From NCBI GenBank assembly GCA_947579605.1, contig OX388316.1:10915290-10979289 (forward strand): 64,000 bases of DNA. Reading direction: 5' to 3'. Below, one piece after another: positions 26,236 through 38,367 of the stretch (positions are counted from its first letter, which is position 1; each line of letters opens with the position of its first letter). A model generated the notes under the pieces. The model had not been told where the DNA came from and ran no database searches. It saw only the letters and a program-made list of their open reading frames with translations. The DNA is from Athripsodes cinereus (taxonomy: Eukaryota; Arthropoda; Insecta; Trichoptera; Leptoceridae). The position numbers were made by a program, and so were the translations under genes.

Positions 26236-26496
26236 TTTTCTAACAATAATCGGCACTATATGAGATGGTAGGCCCCACTGTTGTCAAATGTGAGATTTCA
26301 TAGCAAAAGTACCTAATATTCACGAAATTGTTGCCATATGTAGAATTATTTTTTGGTCACCACGTTAAATTATTTTTGGACATCAAGTTTTTCGACACCG
26401 GTAAACTTTACATTCGAGTTAGATTTTATTTTTGCTAAAACCAGCAAAAATAAAATCTAACTCAAACACGAATTTCTTAAAGTTTATATTCGAATT

Positions 26497-28790
26497 CATC
26501 ATCATCATCATCATCATCGCCCTCAACGCTCCTCTCGGGAGCACAGGGCAGAAACCAGCCTCCTCCATTCAGAGCGTCTCTGTGCCAACTGCGTCACCTC
26601 TTTCCACGACATTCCTTGCGCTCTGATATCGTTGTCATAGGAACGGTGTATTGTGAAAGAGGGACGCCCGGGCCGACGGAACCCCTGCGGACGGAAAAAC
26701 AGTGCTCTTTTTGGCCAACTATCATTAGGCATTCTCAAAACATGTCCCAGCCAGGACCATCGTCTCTCCTGTATTACGGAGATTACAGGTCTCTGCTGGG
26801 TGCGCCGGCGCACAGCATCATTTGTAACATGTTCATACCATTTGACATCCAAAATCCTTCTAAGACACCTGTTTTCAAAGCTTAGTATCTTCCGCTCTTG
26901 AGCCTTGGTTAAGTGCCAAGACTCACAGCCATATAGAAGGATTGGGATGATGCACGCATTGAACAAGCGACATTTTGTCCTGATGCTGAGTCCAGACGCC
27001 TTCCAAACTTTGTTCATGTTATTGAAAGCCCCACTAGCTGCCCCTATGCGGATTGGTAATTCCGATCGGAGATCACCCTCTGGCGTTATGGTTGCTCCCA
27101 GGTACCTGAATTTGCTAACCTGAGATATTTGGGAATTACCAACCATTAGTGGGGTGTGAATACTCGTGCATGTACTATTACATATGTACTCCGTTTTACC
27201 AGCGTTGATACGAAGGCCAAGGCGCAAGGAATTTTCATAAAGAGCATTAGCGTTGCACTGTAATCCGTCCACAGATGTATCAAAAAGGGCTAGATCATCC
27301 GCATATTCAAGATCGTGCAGCACTCCCACAGACGTCTCACTGTTTTCACGCTGTGACAAAGACACACCGCCAGGGCCCAGAATAGATTTTCTGAGCAGGT
27401 AGTCCATAATTATGGCAAAGATAAAAGGTGCCAATACACAGCCCTGCCGGACTCCAGTGGTGATCCTGAAGGTGTCAGTTGGACCACTTGATGTTCTGAC
27501 AGAACATTCAGAGTCCATATGCAGGGCTTTGATCATGGTTACCACCTTGGGCGGGATGCCATACGCGGCCAGTATTTTCCATATGGTTGGTCTGTGGGGG
27601 CTGTCAAAAGCTTTTTCGTAGTCAATGAAGCAACATGCAAGCGGTGAGTTGAACTCTTGCGACTGTTGAAGTACGCATCTGGCACAGAAAATTGCGTCCG
27701 AACAGGACTTGCCAGGCACAAACCCGCATTGTTGCTTTCTCAGAGATGCCAACACTGGTTTTTGAATGCGACTCAATATGATTTGTGAGAGAACTTTACC
27801 GGGCACACTAAGTAGTGTGATGCCACGGTAGTTTCCGCATTCCAGTGGGTTTCCCTTCTTGAAAAGTGTCACGATGGATCCATTTCTCCAATCTTTCGGG
27901 CAGAGCTCCTCATTCCACACCTTGTTAAAGAGATGGTACAGTGGGTGGATAAGCGCATTCATGCCATACTTAAGGAGCTCTGCGTGGATTCCATCCTCAC
28001 CTGGGGCCTTGTTGTTTTTTAGCCTTTTTACAGCTGCCTCAATCTCCTCATGTGTTGGGGGGGTTTCGGCTATCCCAGATACCTGTGGGATATCTAGGTC
28101 GCCATCCTCATTGCCAACATCAAAAGGTGAGGAGGGGTCCGGTCGGTTTAGAATGAACTCAAAGTGTTCTCTCCATCTTCCTCTTACTAAGTCAGGGGCA
28201 GAGATCAGGTTTCCACTGCTATCATTAATTGAGTCAGCAGTCTTATTCTGACCTCTTCCTCCTAACATGCGGGTAATTTCAAAGAGAGTCTTCGAGTCAT
28301 TCCTGGCCGCGGCAGTTTGTGCAAGCTGTATTTTGGCTTCGACATCACGTCGTCTGTCTTTGCGCACAGATTGCTTTACCAGGCGGTCTAGCTCTCTGTA
28401 CGAATTTCTTAGGGCCTCCAGTTTCGTAGGGGACTTTTCAGCATCTCTGAGTATTTTGACTTTTTGGCGATCTTGAATATATCCCCAGGACTCCATAGAC
28501 ATCCATGGTGGTTTGTTCCTCTCTTTGAACCCAATGGACGCAACCGCTGCAGCCTTCACCACTCTCTGGAACTCCTCCCAGGCCGACTCTATTGAGTCAT
28601 TATCGGAAAGATACCGAGAGAGTTCAAATCCTTGGTGCAGCTCAGCCTCATACTTCATGCGAGACCGAATATTCCCTAACCCACAGACGTCAAACACTCG
28701 CGGTGCAGCTGGTCTTGCAAATTTATTGAACCTTAGCTTCATGGCTCCGACAAGGAGCTCATGATCTGTTTTCAGGTCCGCTCCACGAAA
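26497..28790 (-). mobile_element. 5'-truncated non-LTR retrotransposon with 12-bp target-site duplication
   Basis: Identical 12-bp flanks TATATTCGAATT lie at 26485-26496 and 28791-28802. The 3' end (left, as the element is on the minus strand) finishes in an (ATG)n microsatellite tail, typical of RTE/CR1-type LINEs rather than poly(A). The 5' end is cut inside the endonuclease domain. The single frame is uninterrupted, so the copy is young. Clade assignment between RTE-like and CR1-like is left open. Confidence 0.88.
26523..28790 (-). CDS. LINE endonuclease (end) and reverse transcriptase, open frame
   Basis: About 750 codons with no stop. It begins within the end of an APE-type endonuclease (GADLKTDHELLVGAMKLRF, with the SDH-like TDH). 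The reverse transcriptase domain follows: KAPGEDGIHAELLKYG, NYRGITLLSVPGKVLSQIIL, CFIDYEKAFDSPHR, GVRQGCVLAPFIF and the catalytic LEYADDLALF. The C-terminal region has YLGATITPEGD, ILLYGCESWHLT and RRWSWLGHVLRMP, the usual tail of RTE/CR1-like proteins. The computed frame extends eight codons into flanking DNA at its start, beyond the target-site duplication. No initiation codon of its own remains. Confidence 0.9.
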   Translation of the reverse strand, partial: FRGADLKTDHELLVGAMKLRFNKFARPAAPRVFDVCGLGNIRSRMKYEAELHQGFELSRYLSDNDSIESAWEEFQRVVKAAAVASIGFKERNKPPWMSMESWGYIQDRQKVKILRDAEKSPTKLEALRNSYRELDRLVKQSVRKDRRRDVEAKIQLAQTAAARNDSKTLFEITRMLGGRGQNKTADSINDSSGNLISAPDLVRGRWREHFEFILNRPDPSSPFDVGNEDGDLDIPQVSGIAETPPTHEEIEAAVKRLKNNKAPGEDGIHAELLKYGMNALIHPLYHLFNKVWNEELCPKDWRNGSIVTLFKKGNPLECGNYRGITLLSVPGKVLSQIILSRIQKPVLASLRKQQCGFVPGKSCSDAIFCARCVLQQSQEFNSPLACCFIDYEKAFDSPHRPTIWKILAAYGIPPKVVTMIKALHMDSECSVRTSSGPTDTFRITTGVRQGCVLAPFIFAIIMDYLLRKSILGPGGVSLSQRENSETSVGVLHDLEYADDLALFDTSVDGLQCNANALYENSLRLGLRINAGKTEYICNSTCTSIHTPLMVGNSQISQVSKFRYLGATITPEGDLRSELPIRIGAASGAFNNMNKVWKASGLSIRTKCRLFNACIIPILLYGCESWHLTKAQERKILSFENRCLRRILDVKWYEHVTNDAVRRRTQQRPVISVIQERRWSWLGHVLRMPNDSWPKRALFFRPQGFRRPGRPSFTIHRSYDNDIRAQGMSWKEVTQLAQRRSEWRRLVSALCSREER

Positions 28791-28912
28791 TATATTCGAA
28801 TTAGATTTCAAAAATAGATAGAAAAAAATTCAAATTAAATACCAAAAATAAAATAAAACCTGCTAAAATAAAACCTACCTCGAATATAAGCTTTAGGAAA
28901 TTTGTATACAAA

Positions 28913-29189
28913 TAGACCATTAAAGGATGACGTCACAGAGAAATCATTGAGGGGCATCAGGCATCCCAACACAACAGACGATTACGGTGTAATATTAGGT
29001 GGAACGCCTAAAGAATACCTGATAATCAAAAAAACTGTCAGTGTCGATTTTGTAATTATTTTGTCGTCTGACTTTCTTTTTTTTCTCTTATGGCATAACA
29101 TCCTACAAGGATGATTTGCGCAATCTGATTGTTTGCCCCCCAAGCAAAAGCAAATCCATAGACAAGACCACGTGACCTTTAATGGTCTA
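28913..29189. mobile_element. 277-bp MITE, copy 1
   Basis: Inverted ends TAGACCATTAAAGG (14 bp perfect) bound a 277-bp unit. The other copy at 30884-31160 is exactly the same length and differs at only a few bases. If the outermost TA is a target duplication, this fits a Tc1/mariner-type MITE. The copy sits inside the composite element at 26261-29345. A frame of about 65 codons is open on each strand in both copies, but nothing suggests it is translated. Confidence 0.85.
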
Positions 29190-29345
29190 TTAGATTTTAT
29201 TTTTGCCGGTTTTATTTTATTTTTGCAAATTAAAAAAGAAGAAAAATATTTCGCCAAAAAATCCAAATAATATTATTGTGGCAACAATTTTCCTGCATAC
29301 AAAACTATATTTGACAGATATCTGACATTGGGGCCTACCATCTCA

Positions 29346-29575
29346 ATGAGTTCCCAATAATCTCCGTTGACATGTGTCAAGTTCTTGGCTTTGTTCGGCG
29401 GGTTTAGATGGATCGCTAAATTTTATAACAAAAGTTAAGGATTGTTTTGGAGTATATGTAATGCTTGCATGAATATATTTTCCAAGTAACTAGGTAGTTA
29501 CAGAAAGATTTCTTCAGACTTAAGTGAGTGTGATAATATTTCTGTGTGTTATTGAATGTTTATTACATCGTTTAA
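29346..29575 (+). other. Upstream flank of inturned
   Basis: The 230 bases between the composite transposon and the inturned ATG must hold the proximal promoter or 5' UTR unless a 5' exon lies further left. The element end is therefore within about 230 bases of the start codon. Confidence 0.45.
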
Positions 29576-32500
29576 ATGGAGAACCACGAAAAACGACCAT
29601 TGATGAGCAATTATATAGAAAGAAAAGATAATTTTCCATCTCGAAATAGTTCAGGATCCAGTAGTGATCGTTCAGATGGTGATGAAGATTGGTCCGACGA
29701 ATATTCTGGTTCCTACTGCTCAGACTCAGACAGGTAATTTATCTTATATATTTATTTTATTCTTCACTGGTTGGTTGGTTACATACGCTACATTGGTTAA
29801 AATATTTCAAATCAATTCAAAGTACCATAAAAATATCAGTTGTACAATTCAATGTACAGAGGGCAAGATTATTGCTAGAATGCGATGTCTTCCAACAAAC
29901 CAGGTCTTCTGTCTAGACAAAAGCAATATTTGTTTTATTTATTTTAATAACATCTTATGTTTCTCGTTTGAAGTTCTGTTCCTGAGTGGGATTCTAGTGT
30001 TAAAGATAATGGAGAGTTAGTTTACATTGTTTGCAATATGAAGAAACAATTGAACAAGAATGTTGATAGTAATTCAGGAGCACCAAGCAGTAAATTAGAG
30101 AATAGTGGGGGTCTGCAACGGGGTGGATTCACTCGACAATCTGTGAGGAGAAGCTCTAGAGGTAATAATTGTCACTATATGAATTCATAATTTTTTTCTG
30201 TAGTCATGTCGGTGTTAAACACTGGCAAACTTGTACATATATTAAGAATTTTATATTGTTTGTAATATAATACATAGTAGATTAATCAATTTAGTACTCA
30301 TAATTATTTCTTTGTAAGTTTTAGAGTACCCTATAAAACGTATTCATAAAACATCATGCAGTTATAAGACATTTTATATCTTTTATTCAATTACCGTATG
30401 TCACCCACCTTAAAAAGCATACTTTTTTATGACACAGAGGACAATTTCTATGTTATATACAAGTCGTTAGCCCACTGTTCTATATGTGGGAGATGGCACG
30501 ATGGTATCTAGATAGGTTTATGTAGATGTTTAAATTTGAAATGGCAAAATAAGATGGTATAATATACATGTATTGTCTTGAATGATAAATAGAATTGTAA
30601 AAATTTTGTATTATAAATATTATGAATCATGTGCAAAGAGAATATTCATGTATGAATTAATTTTACAGGGAAGATTTTAAAATTGTTGAAACGCCGCAAT
30701 AGTACAAAAGGAAAAAAGTCAAAGGCTGGACAATGTGCTGAGAATCAACCTGCAAAATCTAATAATGATAGCAATGTGGGAGCAGGAAAAGTTACTTTTA
30801 CAGAGTGTGAGGATGGGGAAGTCAAAGAAGTGGTTATGGAGGTATGTCAGGGATAACACTATCAAGATATACACACTCAGTAATAGACCATTAAAGGATG
30901 ACATCACAGAAAAATCATTGAGGGGCATCAGGCATCCCAACACAACAGACGATTACGGTGTAATATTAGGTGGAACGCCTAAAGAATACTTAATAATCAA
31001 AAAAACTGTCAGTGTCGATTTTGTTATTATTTTGTCGTCTGACTTTCTTTTTTTTCTCTTATGGCATAACATCCTACAAGGATGATTTGCGCAATCTGAC
31101 TGTTTGCCCCCCAAGCAAAAGCAAATCCATAGACAAGACCACATGACCTTTAATGGTCTATGGTCTTTTTGTCCCCCCGTGTAATAGACTGAATATATAA
31201 AAAAATTTAAGATCAAAGGAAAAAATAATTCAATTATTTTACAAATTTTTCGAAATTCCTGTACAAAAATGAAGAGATTGTGAATTTTCTCTAATTGCTA
31301 TAATTAATTGAAAATTTAGTAACAGGAGGCTAGAAATTGAAAAACTGGGTATTTTCTGAAATGCCTATACCAAAATGTCATAGGCACCCCAAAATAGCTT
31401 CGCCCGGGGTCCTGCACATTTTGATTAGCCCAGGGCCCTGCAAACATTAGGACTACCTCTGTATACATTATATACTTTTTATAAAAATATTCTGTCAAGG
31501 TTTTCAATTAATAGCTGGAAATTTTGTAGGTGAACTTTGCAAACAGGCTGAGATATGGAAGAAGAATTAGTCAAATAGAAGCATTATTTGGAATTTCCGT
31601 TACCACTTTTGATGATGGGAAACGTATAATGGTTTCCAGAATCGTTCCAGACAGTCAAGCTATACATCATAGGCAAATCAAGATTGGGGATTGGTTAAAA
31701 AGGATAGACAATGAAAACATTACAGCTCAAAATATAGAAGATGTTTTAAATCGCTATCCGGAAGAAAAATTACATGTGAAATTGATTCTCCAAAGAGTCG
31801 GCGCTAAAGAAATTTCATCAGACATGTTGGATAGTAATAAAACACAGCATTCTGACACAGTAAAGTATCTCACCGATGCAACAAATGAACATGAAATAGT
31901 TTTGTCACAAATTTTAAGAGATTTGCCTGTAGCTGTAGTTTATTTGACTACTGAAGGTTTGTCTGAAAATGGACCAGAAAATGATGGTGTGTTGTACTGT
32001 TATCCAAGACCAGAGAAACATAACTTTTTATGTGTCTCTCGGGGGACATTTGTGACATTGAATCATCTTATTCCTGAAATCTCAAAACAATCTAAACCAT
32101 TATCAACAACAGTATATGTGAAAGATTGTTATGTGAATGTTGCCTATACATCCAAAGGAAAGGAACTTTTATTACTTGCATTACCTGATTTGAAATGTAA
32201 TTTATTCGAATTGAAATATATCAGTGAAGAACTTGTAAGAATGCTCGAATTCACATATCAAACTTTAGGTAATTGTTTCAAAAATAGTAAGAATACTACT
32301 AAGTTGGATCATTTGTTCTCTCGATTATTTTCTCAAATATTGACATGTGGATATGGATGGGATGACCAGAGCAGTGTGCGTATTGAGAAAATAAGACAAC
32401 TAAGTGAAAATAATTCAATACCATTGTTTGAACAGTGCTTACCTTTAGCTCAAGTATTAAATATTCCCTGGGAAGCGCATTTACAGATTGATGATGCTTT

Positions 32501-35500
32501 GACTGAACTGGAGGCAGCTGATTATAGAGAATTTGTAAGTATCCATATAACATTTTTTTGAGGATTGCCTTCATTTTGTCTTTATTATTTACTGCTGGTC
32601 CTCTTCTCTTCACTGCTAGATATTGGCCGCTTCAAAACTCTTCCACGCTTTCCGATCTCAAGTATTTCATGTCTAATACATTTTTTAATAAATCAGACAC
32701 ATGCTTCAATTGATTATTCTTATTTCTGCCTCATATTTATGTTCTATACCTTCTATCATAACTAAACCCACTTTATGTTTGAAAACGCATAGGTATCAAA
32801 AATTGTATAGAATTATTTGAAGACATTGTCTCAAAGCTTTTGTACAGATTTATTTTTACTATAAAGTGTTCCATTATTTTTACTTACACAATATTTTTAT
32901 CCAGGAATACACTTAATGGATATAGGTTATCAAAGCAAATATTGCTTTGCCTTATATATGCCTAGTAAATATACAAAATGTGTATGTGTGAACCATAGAT
33001 TTTTATATATAATACCTAGATGGAGCACTCGTATGTATTTTCATTGTAATAAAGTGAGGCACCATTTTTCGGCACTTTTAATAGGACGGTTGGCAAAAAG
33101 AAGTGTGGTAATTCGCTAAAAATGTCGACAAGAACTTCAAAAAATATCCAATTACCTTTATATAAATGTAAAAATGATAATATATATTTTATAAAAATGC
33201 GAGAAATAGTCCATAAAATGTAGAAAACACCACACGCTTTCGCCAACCGTTCTGTCAAAAATTCATAGATTTTTTGCCTCACTTTTGTAAACGAGTCAGG
33301 GTTCTAGGTTTTTTATGGAATTCTGTGGTGTGAACTAAATATTAATTATATATCTATTACACTAAGTCAATTTCATAATTTCCAATATTATAGTTGCAGA
33401 GGCAATGAGCCTTTGATTTTATTATGTGATGAGTAAAAACATTGTAATGTAAGTTTTTCCACTTTAATTGTTTCAGAGTGATGATCCATTTGATTGCCAG
33501 AGGCTATTTGTTGTGATAGGATCGTGTCTGTATTACGCTGGACACCTCTTAGTTTCACATCTCCAGGATTCAGACATGTTAGACGTTCATTCCTTTCTGA
33601 GACTGCAAGGTTTCTTGAGCGTCTCCCGAGATGAAGATGTTCAGAACTTAGTTGTTTGGAAAGAAGTATTTGTGGGTAGTTGCAATAGAGGAAATGATTA
33701 TGCAGAAAATAAAACAGGCAAACAAACAAATGGAGATACAAATATTTACAAGTAAGACTTTATTTTACTTGCATAACATTATTTGTGAGATATGTTGTGT
33801 TGTCTTCATCTAAATTCATAGGATGTTTATTTTTTTATTCATTAGAGCCTCCAACACTTGTTTCATCAATATGTTATTTCTTCCAATTTTCATTATATAT
33901 ACTGCCTCAGAACAGATTTAAGTCTAATGATAGTAAATATAGAAAAGAAGCCTAATGATAATAAATGTAGAAAAGAAAGAAAATATCTTCGAGTAATTTT
34001 AATTCAGGGAGCATGATATTCAATGAAGAAAATTAAATAGCTTGTGTTTTGTTTGTACTATTATGACACTGTCTAGCAATTACTTACATCATTTGTTTTT
34101 GTTTTGCATTTATTCTATTGAATAAATTCTATTCTATGTTGTTTTTGTTTTTTGAATCATTTTATTTTTCATTGATGCATGTTTTGTTTTTGCATGGTTG
34201 CATTATTTTTTAGAATTCCTTATGGTAGGTGGTTTATTGTTATCATTGGAAAAGGAAAACTACTTTTAGTCATATTGCTTGAAGCAGGACTTTCTACTGT
34301 TAAGGTTTGTTTTTCGTAATTGTACTTTTTAGTAATTAATTTACATTTTGTTAATTTTATTTCATTTAAAGATTTTCAAACTGTAAACCTTTAATTTAAC
34401 AAAGAGCAGAAAAAGTTCATCAAAAAAAATAAGCAACAAAGAAAGGATATACACATCTTGCACTGTATGATCTTTTAACCCTGAGCATAACTGGATCAAC
34501 AGTGTCAAAAAAATAATAATTAAAGACATATCTCCCTCATGTAATAGAATTGAACTTATATTTTTTGTTTATATTCAAATTTGGTTTGACTTTTCTCATA
34601 CCTTGTGATATAATCATAATTTTTTGCTTTTTGTAACTCAAATCAGATGTTATTTGTGTGAGTGAGGTGAGTCCATTGGCTTCCCGACTCGTTGGAGATG
34701 CTGTGGTGCTATCGATATAATCTTTTGTAACACTATTGACTTGAGCTGTGAAATCTATATAGGTAGAATCATTTTAAGTTGAATGATTTTCATTTCAGGC
34801 TGAAGGTGTAATCTTTCCAGAGCCCTTTTATGTGGAAGAATGTGAAAGTTGTCTTGACTTATTGGTCAATGTTGGTTTAGATAAATTCCTTCATCAGTGG
34901 ATCTCTTGTAATGCTCGTCCACAAGTTGTAACAGTGCCAGAACAGTTGCTCCCAACTAATAAATTAGGAAGAGATTTTGCAGGTAAATATATATTTATTT
35001 ATGGTTCATGCTTGTATTATTATGCATACCTAATATTAAATTTTATTCTGTGTAGCTTGACCGTAACAAAATTTACAAGCTGTACATTCTTTGCACAAAG
35101 TTAGTCCACTAACTATTTCAGTTGTGGGAGATGCCGTGATGATGTAGACTAACAGATAGAGTAGAAATCTTACTACTCAAATGGTTATGTTAAGTGGTGG
35201 TAATGCTGTGATTATATAATAAAACGATACCGATTTTAGGATTAGCTGCAGCCTTTACAAAGAAAACACCATCCCCAGTTCACAAGAAATCACCAGAGAT
35301 ACAATCCATATTAAAGAGAGCACATCATTCTAGTGATCAGATCAACACTGCGTCATCTAGTATCTTAGGAAATGATGATTCTTTCAATACCTCGTCATCA
35401 AGTCATTCTAATTTTGGTAACCAGTGGAGTAAATCAAACACAGGGCATGCTCTTTCCATGACCAATTTAGATCTTACTTATTCAGATGAATCGGGGAGTC

Positions 35501-37778
35501 AGAAAAGTAACAGGTAATTTTCTTCTCAATATTATTGTTTCTTTGCTGTTCTTTGTAAAATGTGTTAATACCTACATAGGTTTCCAAATATTAAATAACA
35601 AATTATATAAAATTATCTTTGTATATTTTAAAGCACATCAGAGAGTTAGTTTCTTCTTGTTATTTGATAGATGTTTTATGATATAAAAATCATTTCATCT
35701 GTAGATTCAACTCCATAATTTGACAAATTGTAAAACATAGGTATAAATACAAGCGCATCATACTTTTAATAAATAATTCCACAATAAAACAACAAGCTGT
35801 GTATTGGAGAGTGCTATATTTACATAGTTCGTAGTTGTTATTGACCTCAATTTGGAGGTTCGTTACCTGCCCCTATTTGTACCTTCACTATATGATTAAT
35901 TGAAGTTCTCTATTCCTCCGGACAAATACAATGATTTGTCATTAATTTTTATAAAAAATGTTCTTCAGTTTATTGTTTAGAATATTTACTAAAAGCACTG
36001 TCTTAATTTTTCCGATTAAATTTTGTGCAATTTTACACTATGTTAACATGTTCTACCAATTGAGATATCTGATTAATTATGAAGAGTCAAAGTAAATCAT
36101 GTACCGCCGCTAATTCACATGCATTTAGTCTTAACTTTATTTGATGTAAGTAGTGTTAATGTTTTACAGTGAAATTAGTGAGGAGAGAATCGAGGGAAGA
36201 AGAGTTCTTAGGGAGAGAGAAGATGGACAGAATAAGAACTCTCTTTCATCTGATTCAGATGGAGAATGGGACGGAGAGGTACAATCTTCAATATTATTTA
36301 TTAACCTTCCATAGAATATTCTCAGAATATTTCTTTTACCCGTTTAACATTTATCCAAAGAACATGTGGAACTTCCAATCAACTGTTACATTGTATTGTA
36401 ATTTATTGTAAATCTTAATTAAGTTAAGTAACTCGTTATTCCAGGCTAATAGTCAATATAGTGGCAGCTACGATATGTCTGATTTGAGTCAATCGCTTCT
36501 AGAAAAAATGGATCTCGTCTTGCCAACCAAGTAAGCTATACACAAATTTGTAAAAAATGTTATTTATATCCTTTATAATAGTTTAAATAATATTTTTATT
36601 CTCATAATAAGCAGTTAAATATCAAAATGTTGTTACACATCCTAAATATCATGTTTGTCAATGATATACAATATAAAAATGTAGAATGCACTTCTGAAAT
36701 CTATTGTATCACTTTACTATGTATTTGCTCTCCTTCAGGATATCAGCTGGGATTCACAATATCTGCCTTCACTTTGTAAGGTTAGACTGTGAGCGTGGTG
36801 TACTGATGGCTCCTTCAATTAATGTACAGAAGCAAGCAGACAGCGTATTATATAAACATTTACTGATTAATTTTAGAAAAGCATCTCAGAAGATACATAC
36901 ACTTCTGCAGAATACAATCAAGTAAGTATAGTGCTTAGTGAGTGTTTCTCGTTTCTATTGTATTCGACGTACCACTTACAAGTGAATTGTTTCAAATATT
37001 ATCAATGTCTAATTCAGATAATTGATATTTTCTTTTATTCTAACACTTGTGAGTTACCGAATTGAAGGGTTTGTTAGCTCAATGTCATTATTTGTTATAA
37101 AAATAAAATGTTAATTTGTTTTGAGGTTCAAAAAGATGCTTTCTCCTTCAAGTTCTGTGAACAAGTCTTTGGTTGCTATAAAGGAGCATGGTTTATTATT
37201 TGATGTATCAGCAAATTTTATCAACAGTTCGTCTTCCAGTAGTAAGAAAAGTAATGACAGTTTTACTTACTGGGTTGTGGGGTGAGTTTATATAAGAAGT
37301 CTCTTATTTTATGTTTATAATATTTCTAAATACATTTCCAATATTTTCACAGTTAATAATATGTTTGTGTCATGAGGACAGAGGGATAAGAATCCACAAT
37401 CTCCCAAATGAAAATTTGAGCCTGTCTTTAGGTACAGTCCACCTACACAAATTGCATTTGGCGATCTACTACAAACAAATTTTTTCGACAATGTACATAT
37501 AATGTTATGGTACATTGTCGAAAAGTTCGTTTGTAGTCGATCGCCAAATGCAATTTGTCTAGGGCTGCTGATCATCTAGGTTTAAATGTGGTAGTTTTTA
37601 TGTTAGATTATTGTTTTAATAATAATAATTTTGGTTCAATTGAATTAACTAATTCTTATTAATATGTTTCAGACGCCTCTTTGAAACCCATCAATCATCT
37701 GAAGTGTATGTGTGCTACCATGATTCTGTGCCTCAAAACATTGTGGAGATTGCTTTCAGACTTGGGCTGAATTACTGA
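29576..37778 (+). CDS. in: Inturned, PDZ planar-cell-polarity effector, 13 exons, complete
   Basis: Inturned is a CPLANE-complex protein. It acts with Fuzzy and Fritz in planar polarity and, in vertebrates, in ciliogenesis (family knowledge). Coding exons: 29576-29733, 29974-30161, 30669-30841, 31530-32534, 33477-33751, 34214-34304, 34799-34982, 35240-35513, 36170-36278, 36445-36530, 36739-36921, 37126-37281, 37673-37778. All junctions are GT-AG and phases close to 2,988 nt (995 aa, near the length of human INTU). The N terminus is Ser/Asp-rich, with PEWDSSV and GELVYIVCN early on. The large exon 4 (335 codons) carries the PDZ domain (about residues 178-265, ISQIEALFGISV to HVKLILQRV). It is followed by the first longin-type domain (LPVAVVYLTTEG, DGVLYCYPRPE), as in the INTU/CCZ1/HPS4 group. 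A Ser-rich linker (exons 8-10) precedes the last longin-like part (SAGIHNICLHFVRLDCERG). The ATG at 29576 is the first in the open frame of exon 1. Introns carry a 277-bp MITE and a 233-bp inverted-repeat element. The PDZ plus longin order makes another identity unlikely. Confidence 0.92.
29845..29905 (-). repeat. AATAAAG-tailed dispersed repeat, short copy
   Basis: Inverse of GTTGGAAGACATCGCATTCT and CTTGCCCTCTGTACATTGAA in intron 1 of inturned. Truncated and diverged. Confidence 0.5.
30884..31160. mobile_element. 277-bp MITE, copy 2, in inturned intron 3
   Basis: Same length and nearly the same sequence as the copy at 28913-29189, with the same TAGACCATTAAAGG ends and the same orientation. 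It begins 43 bases after the exon 3 donor of inturned. The close match suggests both moved recently. Confidence 0.85.
33052..33284. mobile_element. 233-bp inverted-repeat element in inturned intron 4
   Basis: Ends AAGTGAGGC read inward from both sides. The arms are about 60 bp of imperfect inverted repeat (GGACGGTTGGCAAAAAGAAG against its inverse at about 33232-33255). Flanking octamers TTGTAATA and TTGTAAAC agree at six of eight bases, a possible decayed 8-bp TSD. No coding content. Confidence 0.62.
37447..37558. mobile_element. 112-bp fold-back MITE, copy 1
   Basis: Almost entirely inverted repeat. ACAAATTGCATTTGGCGATC on the left pairs with its inverse on the right, continuing through TTCGACAATGTAC. 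The loop is about 14 bp. It lies in the last inturned intron, about 170 bases after the exon 12 donor. A relative lies at 38496-38647. Confidence 0.8.
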
Positions 37779-37954
37779 GAAAGAACATTTAGTGCAAACT
37801 TCATGGATATAAACATGTTTATGATCATTCCTTCATGGATAGGCTGCTTTTTATTATCAGTATTATTAATATGTATTAAATAAGTATTGAATGTACAAAA
37901 ATATTGATGTAAGTAAAATCTGGTGATTGAGAGGTTAAGTAATTTAATTTGTGT

Positions 37955-37960
37955 AATAAA
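37955..37960 (+). promoter_or_regulatory. Candidate polyadenylation signal of inturned
   Basis: AATAAA about 177 bases after the inturned stop codon. It lies before the cluster of fold-back repeats, so a transcript ending here would exclude them. This is the nearest canonical hexamer I noticed; in AT-rich DNA it is only suggestive. Confidence 0.35.
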
Positions 37961-38367
37961 TATTACATTTTAAATAATAGGCATGTTACACACTATGGCC
38001 CCATTAGCAGATATTATACATTACAAGACTCTGCACTTCTTAAAAAAATATACCACTTGGTAAAGTATGTGTTAGGGTGCTGTCTCTTTCTGCCGCTTAG
38101 TATTAATATTTTATTTTTTCTTGCAAACATACAGTTCTAAAATAATCAACAATACATAGTCACATCAGTTACAACTAGAAAATAAGCAAAGTTATATAGT
38201 CCTACTATGATTGTTATTATTTTTATAAACTGGCAACATGTTATAGAAACGGGGCCATCTGAACACTTTCCTTCTCATGTGGTACATTTTAGATTTTTTA
38301 TAAGAATATAGACCTTATTTAAATTACAGAAAGCATATTTTTGCTTTAAATTGATTAAAAATGACAC

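Larger units (their letters stand above)
26261..29345. mobile_element. Composite terminal-inverted-repeat element hosting two later insertions
   Basis: A perfect 17-bp inverted pair TGAGATGGTAGGCCCCA lies at 26261-26277 and 29329-29345. Just inside are motifs of a TTAGATTTTATTTTTGC type, including a perfect 21-bp-arm palindrome at about 26416-26463 and related copies at 29189-29230. Inside lie a LINE (26497-28790) and a 277-bp MITE (28913-29189). Subtracting them leaves roughly 500 bp, the size of a MITE. I could not find a convincing target-site duplication, so the superfamily is unassigned. Confidence 0.65.

Noticed and set aside
28902..29114. Conserved frame present in both 277-bp MITE copies
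   Set aside because: The copies are almost identical DNA, so shared frames carry no evidence of selection, and the opposite strand is equally open.
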